Assembly (NCBI GenBank): GCA_016280395.1
Contig: JAEEGQ010000151.1
Coordinates: 1-64,000 of the forward strand
Origin: Lachnospiraceae bacterium
GTDB lineage: Bacteria > Bacillota > Clostridia > Lachnospirales > Lachnospiraceae
Reading direction: 5' to 3'
DNA length: 64,000 nt
Positions 51,073-58,828 of the stretch are shown here, piece by piece (within the stretch, counting starts at the first letter, position 1; the number at the start of each line of letters is the position of its first letter). Position numbers and translations under genes: made by a program. The notes under the pieces were generated by a model, which saw only the letters and a list, made by a program, of their open reading frames with translations, searched no databases and had not been told where the DNA came from.

Positions 51073-51102
51073 CGAAATTGAAAAAAATTTCTAAATTTCT
51101 TT

Positions 51103-51131
51103 AAAAAAAGCTGGGGTGTTTGTATCCCAGC
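51103..51131 (-). terminator. terminator after the LRR gene
   Basis: Minus strand: GCTGGG/CCCAGC stem followed by seven U. It stands just upstream of promoter P8. Confidence 0.85.
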
Positions 51132-51147
51132 CTTTCAGCGAGAAGAC

Positions 51148-51182
51148 AAAATCGGTTTTGGGAATACCCCAAAACCGATTTT
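51148..51182. terminator. perfect inverted repeat, possible bidirectional terminator
   Basis: AAAATCGGTTTTGGG and its complement flank a 4-5 nt centre, giving a 15-bp stem between the LRR gene and its terminator. The A/U ends make it terminator-like in both directions. Confidence 0.6.
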
Positions 51183-51222
51183 AAATACTCTTATTGAGAG
51201 CCGACGACTGCCATATTTTTTT

Positions 51223-52368
51223 CTATTTCTTTACCTTAACATCACTATCGCAGTGCAAATGCTCCAGCGCGGTATTCTTGCTTACATCTAGGCTCGTTAA
51301 CTGATTTTTTTCGCATTCCAAATACACAAGCGCGGTATTCTTGCTCACATCTAGGCTCGTTAACTGATTACCTTCGCAGCGCAACATCTTCAGCGCGGTA
51401 TCCTTGCTCACATCTAGGCTCGTTAACTGATTACCGTAGCAATACAACATCTTCAGCGCGGTATTCCTGCTCACATCTAAACTCGTCAACTGATTACCAC
51501 CGCAGTACAAAAACTCCAGCGCGGTATTCCTGCTCACATCTAAACTCGTCAATTGATTACCTTCGCAGGTCAAGACCTCCAGTGCGGTATTCTTGCTCAC
51601 ATCTAGGCTCGTTAACTGATTATCGTCGCAGGTCAATCCCTTCAGCGCGGTATTCTTGCTCACGTCTAGGCTTGTTAACTGATTTTCTCTCAATTCCAAA
51701 TCTACAAGCGCGATATTCTTGCTCACATCTAAACTAGTCAACTGATTACCATCGCAGTACAATCCCTTAAGATTCACAAAGAACGCGAGGCCTTTTAATG
51801 ACTTTAAGCCGCATTCATACAAAATTATATCTTCAACCGCAGAGATTTCAGTTGTAGACAACACCCCATTATTATCTTTATCGATATTATTTTCCACATA
51901 ATATCTAAAAGACGCATCTGGGAAATTGGTCTCATTTATAGCTACGTCACCAGCAATAACTGTAGTCCCGGACTCTAAAGTTATACTCTTTACCTTGCTG
52001 TAGGAGCTCTTTACGGTCTTGCTGTTATTCTTAAGATATGCCTTTACCTTAAAACTGTATGTCCCTTCAGAAAGGTTTTTAACAGTGTAGCTTCTTAACG
52101 CAGCGCCGTCTTTCTTTAAGGTCTTTACTTTCTTATACTTGGTATCTGTATCTGATTTCATATAGATAAGATAGCCTTCTGCCCGCTCGGTGGCAGAGAT
52201 AGTTACTTTTACCGCTGTTCCGTCATTTGCGGATTTAATGGAAATGACTGGCTTTGCAGGTTTGGTCGCTGCCTGTGCGCTTGTTAAGGGCATCAGGACA
52301 GCCATGCAGAAAGCAAGACATAATGCAAGCATCGTTTTTATCATCTTACTGAACAATTCTTTTTTCAT
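51223..52368 (-). CDS. secreted leucine-rich-repeat protein
   Basis: A 381-residue protein with a signal peptide (cut after AQAA, about residue 34) and a fibronectin-III-like domain (about 35-130). A short EF-hand-like segment (DKDNNGVLSTTE) follows, then eight full and one partial LRR units of 21 residues with consensus NTALxxLxCxxNQLTSLDVS. The start at 52368 follows GGAGGTTTCT. It lacks an LPxTG or other wall anchor, so it is probably released or held non-covalently. LRR surface proteins act in adhesion. It stands alone between the primase and winged-helix genes and may be cargo. Confidence 0.78.
   Translation of the reverse strand: MKKELFSKMIKTMLALCLAFCMAVLMPLTSAQAATKPAKPVISIKSANDGTAVKVTISATERAEGYLIYMKSDTDTKYKKVKTLKKDGAALRSYTVKNLSEGTYSFKVKAYLKNNSKTVKSSYSKVKSITLESGTTVIAGDVAINETNFPDASFRYYVENNIDKDNNGVLSTTEISAVEDIILYECGLKSLKGLAFFVNLKGLYCDGNQLTSLDVSKNIALVDLELRENQLTSLDVSKNTALKGLTCDDNQLTSLDVSKNTALEVLTCEGNQLTSLDVSRNTALEFLYCGGNQLTSLDVSRNTALKMLYCYGNQLTSLDVSKDTALKMLRCEGNQLTSLDVSKNTALVYLECEKNQLTSLDVSKNTALEHLHCDSDVKVKK
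51240..51775 (-). repeat. 63-bp tandem repeat encoding the LRR units
   Basis: Eight to nine 63-bp units, highly similar at the DNA level (most contain AACTGATTACC and CTAGGCTCGTTAA or its variant on the plus strand). They change by single units, so unit number is likely to vary between strains by recombination or slippage. Confidence 0.8.
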
Positions 52369-52560
52369 AGAAACCTCCAAATGATGATATATGATTCCTT
52401 ATTTTTTAGTGTACCAACCATGGTCGCAAACGTAAAGAGGGAAAAGGAGAAGTACAGCACACATTTCCCACAGTTTTATTGTTTGAATAAGGCGCGGGAA
52501 TAAGGCACGGAGAGAATTATCCTTTGAAGGACATATTTTGTCTAGATAACATGGTAAGAT

Positions 52561-52593
52561 AAAAAAAGACTGCCGCCATAATAAGGCAGCAGT
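52561..52593 (-). terminator. terminator of the coupling-protein operon
   Basis: Minus strand: ACTGCTGCC...GGCGGCAGT stem followed by CTTTTTTT. It is 10 bp past the stop of the winged-helix gene. Confidence 0.85.
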
Positions 52594-52602
52594 TCAAAGG
52601 TA

Positions 52603-53490
52603 TTATTTGTAGCTTACTTCTGTAAATATCGGCTCCCCGTCCGGAGCCGCACCTCCGTAGATCAGCAGATGGCTGAATATATCCCCGCCGCCAACGGCAA
52701 CGTCTATTGCATAGCATACGGGAAGGTTCTTTGCTTTCTCGTCCGTTTCTATCTCTTTCCGTACCTGGGCCACATGCACCATATCCTCACAGAGGATCAC
52801 GGGTATCACCATCGTAGCTTTCGCGGGCACTTTGGAAGAGAGGACGACCTTCAGGTTCGGGATGAGCTGTTCGGGCCAGTTCTCTTCCCTGCGCGACACT
52901 ATCGGCACAAAGCATATGCCGCCTTCGAGAGAGGGCAGTATCATCGCATAACCAGCCTTATAGGTATAGCTGCCTGCCTGGACGGCAAACCCCTCGATCT
53001 TCTTTACCACGGGCCCGTCATATATCTTGCAGTCGACGATGAACTGGTTCAAAGCAAGGCATTTGAGTACATTGATGGTGTCGGAAAAGACCGGGAGATA
53101 AGGTGCTGCAAACGATTCCGAATAATATTGCCTAACCTTGGGGCCGAGCCCGTAAAAGAAAGCGGTCTGTACCGTCTGCTTTGTTTCTTCCACTTCAATG
53201 ATGAACTGGAAGCAGTATCTTATTATGAATCCGTTCCTGCGCAACTTCGCAAGCCTCGACTGCAGGGATCTGTAGGGTTTGTTGAAGAGGAGCTGGAGCA
53301 TGTGCGAGCTCATGTATCCGTACTCGAAGAGCGCCTGGAGGATATCCGTGTCATAACCGCCAAGCCTGCCCGTCCTTAAGCAGCGCTCGAAATACTCAGG
53401 GCTCACCGCTGGCCCGTCCTCATGGGATATCTGTATCCCCTCACGATAGATAAAGGGCGATGTCCCGCCTTTGATCTCATTCTTTTCCAT
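52603..53490 (-). CDS. winged-helix protein, replication-relaxation-like
   Basis: A 295-residue soluble protein. Residues 40-95 form a winged-helix pattern (DTDILQALFEYGYMSSHML, RSLQSRLAKLRRNGFIIRYC), as in the replication-relaxation family often found beside conjugation genes. The C-terminal part is alpha/beta and not recognised. It is co-transcribed with the coupling protein and the diguanylate cyclase, which supports a role in transfer or its control. GAGGTTTGA precedes the ATG. Confidence 0.55.
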   Translation of the reverse strand: MEKNEIKGGTSPFIYREGIQISHEDGPAVSPEYFERCLRTGRLGGYDTDILQALFEYGYMSSHMLQLLFNKPYRSLQSRLAKLRRNGFIIRYCFQFIIEVEETKQTVQTAFFYGLGPKVRQYYSESFAAPYLPVFSDTINVLKCLALNQFIVDCKIYDGPVVKKIEGFAVQAGSYTYKAGYAMILPSLEGGICFVPIVSRREENWPEQLIPNLKVVLSSKVPAKATMVIPVILCEDMVHVAQVRKEIETDEKAKNLPVCYAIDVAVGGGDIFSHLLIYGGAAPDGEPIFTEVSYK

Positions 53491-53497
53491 TCAAACC

Positions 53498-54505
53498 TCA
53501 CATGCAAACTTTATTCCTGCCGGTCGTCTTCGCGCGGTACATCTGCACATCAGCTGCCTTCGCAAGATCGTGATCCGACATATCATCCTTATATTCGGCA
53601 ACACCGGAGCTTATGGTATAAGAGATACCCTCGGTCACCATGTTCTCGATATATTCCCTGGCAGCATCTATCCTCTTAAAAGCCGTAAACGCATCGACCG
53701 TGAGGAGTATCAGGAACTCCTCGCCACCGAACCTGATGATCTCTTCCTTTCGGAAATACTTCTGCAAGGCATCGGCCAGAGCCACAAGCGCCTTATCACC
53801 CATGTCATGTCCGTAAGTATCGTTTATGTTCTTGAAATGATCAATATCGACGAATATGGCAGTAAGCGGAAGCCCGTACTGGTGGTGGGATGCTATCATC
53901 TTCGGCAGCATCATCTCATAATATCCCTTATCGAAGAGTCCCGTCAAAGGATCCGTCATGCCTTCGTTCTCCAGCTCTTCATTGGTATCTTCGAGCAGGG
54001 CGATGGTCCTTGCATGCTTTCTTGTATCATGCTCCTGCGCCCGCCTCTGCGTGGCCGAAACTGCGGCACATACGATAAATGCAGGTACGGCAGCCATGAT
54101 ATCGGTCCCCTCCGACACGAAGGTAATGCCGCCTATGGCACTTATGATCAGAACGGCTCCGTCAGCGGCCGCCAGCACTAAAGCAGTAACGACCGGATAG
54201 CGGTTTAAGAGGAGCGGGGCAAGGAATACCATCGCGCACATCCACACGAGCACCGGAAGGGCAGGAGAGGAGAGGAACATGAGTGCAAGTCCTATCCCCG
54301 TACCCGCAAAACCTGCAAGCCCGATAAAATCCTTTATCTTCTCGTCCCTGACAAAGATCATGATCAGCACAAGGATAAGGACAGCTGCCGCAACGGCGTA
54401 TGCTTTCCATTCACGGACACCGCCGAAGAACAGCACCGCGAGCATCATGGCAGAAGAGAAGATCCCGGCGGTTTCCAGATACAGGTTCCGATTATCTTTC
54501 TTCAC
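53498..54505 (-). CDS. membrane diguanylate cyclase (GGDEF)
   Basis: A 335-residue protein. About six membrane helices (residues 12-150), a short coiled coil, then a full GGDEF domain: MTDPLTGLFDKGYY, FVDIDHFKNINDTYGHDMGD, and the active site RFGGEEFLILL. Catalytic residues are intact, so it should make c-di-GMP. No RxxD inhibitory site stands before GGEEF. It overlaps the coupling protein gene (GTGA start at 54505). It may link c-di-GMP to conjugation or to the Tad pilus, both of which c-di-GMP often controls. Confidence 0.85.
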   Translation of the reverse strand: MKKDNRNLYLETAGIFSSAMMLAVLFFGGVREWKAYAVAAAVLILVLIMIFVRDEKIKDFIGLAGFAGTGIGLALMFLSSPALPVLVWMCAMVFLAPLLLNRYPVVTALVLAAADGAVLIISAIGGITFVSEGTDIMAAVPAFIVCAAVSATQRRAQEHDTRKHARTIALLEDTNEELENEGMTDPLTGLFDKGYYEMMLPKMIASHHQYGLPLTAIFVDIDHFKNINDTYGHDMGDKALVALADALQKYFRKEEIIRFGGEEFLILLTVDAFTAFKRIDAAREYIENMVTEGISYTISSGVAEYKDDMSDHDLAKAADVQMYRAKTTGRNKVCM

Positions 54506-57150
54506 AGCTCCAGATCCCCCTCTTCTTCATCCTGCATGTCGCTCTGCATGTAACCTGCCTTGAGCTTGATGTACTTGGGCTTTTCTTCGTTCACCTCGAC
54601 AGCAGCGGGAGCCTCGTCTCTTGCCGCCAGCTCGTTCTCGGCACCGTCCTCAGCTGTACTGGTCTCGCCTTCTTCTCCGGTACTTGAGAACGATACGAAC
54701 GATTCATCACCAAACAGGGATGCAGAGAAATCAAAGTCCGCATATTCCTCGTTCTTCTTCTCGAGCTTTTCTTCGACCTTCTCCATGGTCTTTTCACTAG
54801 GAGCGGTAGAAGCGATGCCGTACTTGGAGTAAAGCTCCTCCCAGTCATACTTCTTGCGCTTTAAGGTATTATAATCACTCTTCTCGAGGAAATTGACCTT
54901 CGCAAAGAAAGGCTCCACGGGAGCGCCCATCCTTGTGGTGAAAACGGTGCATTCCTTGAAATGCTTGTTATGGATGTCCGTACCGCTTAAGTTATCTACT
55001 TCTTCGAGCTGAGTACGAGTCGAATATGAGTAGCTGGGATTGTCGGTCGTGATCGCTGTCTGCGATACCGTCTCGATCTCCTTGTGCTCCCAGCCCTTTC
55101 CGGCCAGCTTGCTGTATCTTTCCATCTCCTTGATACCGCAGCGTCCAAAAACGATATGATGAGCGCAACCGCCGAGAGCTACCTCTTCCATGTATCTTGT
55201 TACGGGACTCTTGTCAAACTGCGCGAGCTCCTGAATAGCGCCAACAAAAGACACCCTGTACTTACGTGCAAGGGATATCAGCATCTCAAAATCGGGATGC
55301 AGGCATCTTGCCAGCTCATCTACTACAAAGACATGAGGGATCCTCGTATTCTCATTGCCGCCGCGTCTCATCGTTGCATTGATGAAACTAAGCACGAAGA
55401 AGAGTCCGAAACCGGTAGATACGACTTCGGGTAAGTTGATGGCGTAATTGACAACCGTGATCTGGCCCTTCAGGAGCATCTCGTCCATATCTATAGTCGC
55501 ATCATCGGGCGCGCATAAGAGGAATCTTACGCGGTTCTGCGTGAGGAATTCATTGACGAGCATCTGGAGTCCCTTTGCCTGGGCGTTCATGTCCTTCTGT
55601 CCTTCACCCAAAAGGTGTCTGCCCACGAAATCGCAAACGAACGTGAACGGATGGCCATCCATGTCCTTATTTATCGCCTTAAGAGCCGTAAAGTAAGGTT
55701 TCAGTCTGTTAAAATCGTTGATGCAGAGTTGGATGTCAACGAGGTTGGGCTGTCTGCCGACCATCTTTGGGAATGTTAAGAGCAGCGTTATCGCGATCGA
55801 TTCCGTGACCGTCCTGTTAAGTCCTACGAAGTAGGGATCGCCCTCGCCCTTTAAGGCATTCAGCTTTGTAAGGATCTCGGCGACCAGCACCGCACGTTCG
55901 GCGATGACACTCTCCCTGTCCTCCGCGGGGACGTTCGGAGAGATATATAGCGGATTAAAGCCTTTCAATCCTTTCTTCCACTTTCCGGTCTTCTCATCAT
56001 ACTCGGGGTCTACGATGTTCACATCTATACCCTTAGCCATTGCGAGCTTTGCATAATGGTCGTTCATCGAAGAATCCGGACAAAGTGCCGTATAACCGAT
56101 CTTTCTGTATGTAAGCCCGATCTTTTCGATCTCCTTGGCCGCCTTTTCATCCGTAGGAGTAAGAGCCGACAGATCGAAGTCATGCCGTCCCTCTACCCTG
56201 CGGTTAAGATATGCCTTACCCTTCTCTAAGAGCTTTACCGCAAGGGAGATCATCTTGTCTTCATTCCGGCAGCGGCGTTTCATGTCATCGTTAAACATCG
56301 GCTCCAGCACCATCGAGGACTTACCTGTACCGGTAACACCCGTGATGATCATGTGAAGAAAGCGCTGTACCTCTGTGATGACAAACCTTGAACCGTTAAA
56401 TTTGGTCTTAAGGAACGTAATGTCGTACTGAAATCTTTTATTCTTTCTAAGGTCAAGGTGCTCTAAAAGCCTGAATTCTTCGATCTCCGAGAGAACAAAC
56501 TCATCCCATGTGATCTTCACGAAGCCCCTTATGCAGGCGAAGGTGAGAAGAACCGTCGGGAATATCGTAAGGATGCGGATCAGGAACATCCACTTCGCTC
56601 CGGTGACATACTCGTTCGGCTCCGGAAGGAGCAGGAGAGGAACTACAATGGCATAGGAGAGCTTATACCAGACCGATGCCAGCGTCACCGCCAGCACGCA
56701 TGTAAGTGCTATAAGATATGTCCTTGCCCGGACCTGTGTGTTCCAGTAGTCATAGACGGTCAGCAACATGAATACCAGGATCCCACCAGCAAACACTGCC
56801 ACGTTCAGGATAGTAGGCTCCACAGCGTTGCTGTCACCGAACAGGAAGGCCCTCGTAAAGCCATAGAGGAATTTTCCCACCACGTACGCGCACAGGATAA
56901 GATACCCGTAGCCGAGTATCAGGCTAAAGAGCGTCTTCCTCGAGACATGGTGATGGACCTTTTCCTTTTCATCCTCGATATCCTTGCGCATCTCGGCAGC
57001 TTCATTCAGGATGCTCTCCCAGGCCTGGATGCTCTTCACCGAAGGCGCAAAGCTCACAAGATCCGCCCCGAAGGATTTTATGTCTTTCATGGTAGCAGCC
57101 TTCACTTCCTCGGAGACCACCACATTCTCAACTTTTTCCTGTTCCGCCAT
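54502..57150 (-). CDS. virD4: VirD4/TraG-type conjugation coupling protein
   Basis: An 882-residue protein with about four N-terminal membrane helices (residues 70-190). The ATPase has Walker A GVTGTGKSSM near residue 275 and Walker B VFVVDELARCL near 607, with a SFVGAIQELAQFDK motif. The C-terminal 110 residues are acidic and disordered. Such proteins bring the relaxase-DNA complex to the T4SS channel. The start at 57150 follows TAGGAGTAGTGAT; the longer frame begins inside the promoter leader. It is the first gene after promoter P9, with the cyclase and winged-helix genes downstream. Confidence 0.88.
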   Translation of the reverse strand: MAEQEKVENVVVSEEVKAATMKDIKSFGADLVSFAPSVKSIQAWESILNEAAEMRKDIEDEKEKVHHHVSRKTLFSLILGYGYLILCAYVVGKFLYGFTRAFLFGDSNAVEPTILNVAVFAGGILVFMLLTVYDYWNTQVRARTYLIALTCVLAVTLASVWYKLSYAIVVPLLLLPEPNEYVTGAKWMFLIRILTIFPTVLLTFACIRGFVKITWDEFVLSEIEEFRLLEHLDLRKNKRFQYDITFLKTKFNGSRFVITEVQRFLHMIITGVTGTGKSSMVLEPMFNDDMKRRCRNEDKMISLAVKLLEKGKAYLNRRVEGRHDFDLSALTPTDEKAAKEIEKIGLTYRKIGYTALCPDSSMNDHYAKLAMAKGIDVNIVDPEYDEKTGKWKKGLKGFNPLYISPNVPAEDRESVIAERAVLVAEILTKLNALKGEGDPYFVGLNRTVTESIAITLLLTFPKMVGRQPNLVDIQLCINDFNRLKPYFTALKAINKDMDGHPFTFVCDFVGRHLLGEGQKDMNAQAKGLQMLVNEFLTQNRVRFLLCAPDDATIDMDEMLLKGQITVVNYAINLPEVVSTGFGLFFVLSFINATMRRGGNENTRIPHVFVVDELARCLHPDFEMLISLARKYRVSFVGAIQELAQFDKSPVTRYMEEVALGGCAHHIVFGRCGIKEMERYSKLAGKGWEHKEIETVSQTAITTDNPSYSYSTRTQLEEVDNLSGTDIHNKHFKECTVFTTRMGAPVEPFFAKVNFLEKSDYNTLKRKKYDWEELYSKYGIASTAPSEKTMEKVEEKLEKKNEEYADFDFSASLFGDESFVSFSSTGEEGETSTAEDGAENELAARDEAPAAVEVNEEKPKYIKLKAGYMQSDMQDEEEGDLEL

Positions 57151-57197
57151 ATCACTACTCCTATCATGAGTCATGTGGAATTTTTGTATCTAGATAT

Positions 57198-57226
57198 ATT
57201 ATCAGCAGAGAACGAGTTTTTTGCAA
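57198..57226 (-). promoter_or_regulatory. replicon-family promoter P9, upstream of virD4
   Basis: Minus strand: TTGCAA preceded by TTTCG, a 17-bp spacer ending in TCTCTGCT, then GATAAT. Its -35 faces that of P10 on the plus strand, 47 bp away. Confidence 0.78.
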
Positions 57227-57273
57227 CGAAATTGAGCTCCGGGAGAAAAATTTCAAAAAAAATTTCAAAATTT

Positions 57274-57302
57274 TTGCAAAATATATTTTCCCTGCTCATA
57301 AT
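57274..57302 (+). promoter_or_regulatory. replicon-family promoter P10, reading into the origin
   Basis: Plus strand: TTGCAA, a 17-bp spacer ending in TCCCTGCT, then CATAAT. It is the only plus-strand member and points into the duplicated block and the iterons, about 1.5 kb before rep. It may make a long leader for rep, an activating transcript, or a separate small RNA. Confidence 0.72.
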
Positions 57303-57344
57303 CCTTAAGCGAAAGACGAAAATAGTTTTTTTCTCAGCAACATA

Positions 57345-57470
57345 CAAACGCTCCTGTTTGTTGATAAACATAAAGGCAAACAAAACAACAGAAGCTATTT
57401 GTTTAAGAAGACGCAGAAACGCAGTAAAATCAAGGCCTTCAGAGCACAAGAGGCAAAGGGAACGGAGCCA
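57345..57470. repeat. diverged direct repeat flanking the iterons, left copy
   Basis: Contains CTCCTGTTTGTTG...AACAACAG (a stem-loop) and then GCAGTAAAATCAAGGCCTTC...GAGC. The same order occurs at 58405-58530, about 1.06 kb to the right. The two copies bracket most iterons. Confidence 0.55.
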
Positions 57471-57472
57471 TA

Positions 57473-58755
57473 GGTAACAAAAGCGGATTATTTGCGCGAC
57501 ATGGTAATCAGCGGCAGGTAACAAAAACGGATTATACCACAATTACGGCCGGTAACCCAAGATAAAGCGGCAGGTAACAAAAAAAGATTATGGCTGTTAT
57601 GGATAAACAAAATTCAGGATCCTGGAATTATAAAGCGTATATAGCAAAATAAAGCCTTGCGATGCCGCTCCGGGCCAAGCAGCAGGAAAAAGACAAAGCA
57701 TCTTATGAAGAACCAGAAGGTAACCTAAAAGGATTATTTCTTTAATCCAATTATGTTACTTTTCTGGCAAGGTAACATAATTGGATTATATTTTAATCCG
57801 ATTGTGTTACCAATATGGGGTAGGGTAACCAAAAAGGATTGTTTTAGGGACAAAAACACCACGCAGGTAACATAAATAGATTATTAATAATCCGATTATG
57901 TTACCTCTAATAAGCGCACCATAAAATACACGACAAGAGTAGAACATAGAAAATACAGGTCTTTTTGAATAAGGTAACAAGATTGGATTATTATTCCCGG
58001 GAATGAAATATCCGGATCCAGCATAAACAAATAATCCCAAAGTATGACCGTGAATAGGAAAGGTAACATAAAAGGATTATGAATAATCCTTTTATGTTAC
58101 CTACGAAATGCGAATGATACAGAAGTAGAACATAGTAAAAGAAAGGAACAGATGGGTTCTATCGGATGAAAGATAAGAGAAGCGAGGCAGGCTTCCGCCC
58201 GCTTTACCCATAGCCAAGGAGCGGATGATCACGCAAAATAATCCCAAAGGATAACCTGTTGAGTAAAAGAAGTAACAATTTCGGATTAAAATAATCCGAA
58301 ATTGTTACCGAAATGCTTGACGTGGTAATATTAATAGATTAGACTAAAGAACAGTAAATACCACACATGCTTCCGGCAAAGAACTGTTTATCTGCTGCTC
58401 TTCTGGCGGTTCCTGTTGTATGTTAAACACATTACAATCAAAACAACAGGAGTTAGGCTGTTTATAGATATATGAGAAATGCAGCAAAATCAACGCCTCA
58501 CGAGCTCAAGGGTCAGGCAGACCAGAGCAAAGAGCAATAAGATCGGATTATAGTAGCCCATTTATGCGAAAGAAAAAGTAATATAAATGGATTATTACAT
58601 GATGGCCACAGTTTTGCAAAAAGGGGCGAGAGGTAACAAGATCGGATTATTAATAATCTGATTTTATTACCATACCCAAATAGAGGTAACAGGAAAGGAT
58701 TATTTTTTGTTGAAAGTAACACGATTGGATTGTTCGATAATCCGATTATGTTACC
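57473..58755. repeat. oriV: iteron array, probable replication origin
   Basis: About 21 copies of a 19-bp iteron, consensus GGTAACANAANNGGATTAT. Direct copies start at 57473, 57517, 57573, 57719, 57771, 57824, 57866, 57973, 58062, 58271, 58533, 58577, 58632, 58685 and 58715. Inverted copies lie at 57742, 57793, 57887, 58083, 58291, 58653 and 58737. Seven convergent pairs with a 1-4 bp gap form 40-bp palindromes. The last pair ends 73 bp before rep. The array fits binding sites for a Rep_3 initiator and probably includes operators for rep autoregulation. Confidence 0.85.
58405..58530. repeat. diverged direct repeat flanking the iterons, right copy
   Basis: Contains CCTGTTGT...ACAACAGG (8-bp stem) and GCAGCAAAATCAACGCCTCA...GAGC, matching the left copy at 57345-57470 in order and wording. 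Confidence 0.55.
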
Positions 58756-58828
58756 CACGGCAGAAAAACAAAGATAAAGCAGATTCTTGGGCAGTGAACA
58801 ATGTCTATCTAAAAACAGGAGGTTAATT

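Larger units (their letters stand above)
50815..51222. other. leader region of the primase-like gene
   Basis: About 410 bp: promoter P8, then a CTTCCG/CGGAAG stem (50990-51015), an attenuator-type terminator, a CCCCTAAAAACCTTGGGG hairpin (50907-50925), and the ribosome site. On the far side are the terminators of the LRR gene. The leader shares no clear sequence with leader RNAs 1-4. Confidence 0.6.

Noticed and set aside
57171..57542. 123-codon minus frame in the origin region
   Set aside because: It runs through promoters P9 and P10 and the first iterons. No ribosome site and no recognisable protein pattern.
57473..58755. CRISPR array
   Set aside because: The repeats are 19 bp, occur in both orientations and with very uneven spacing; no cas genes are near. 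They are iterons.
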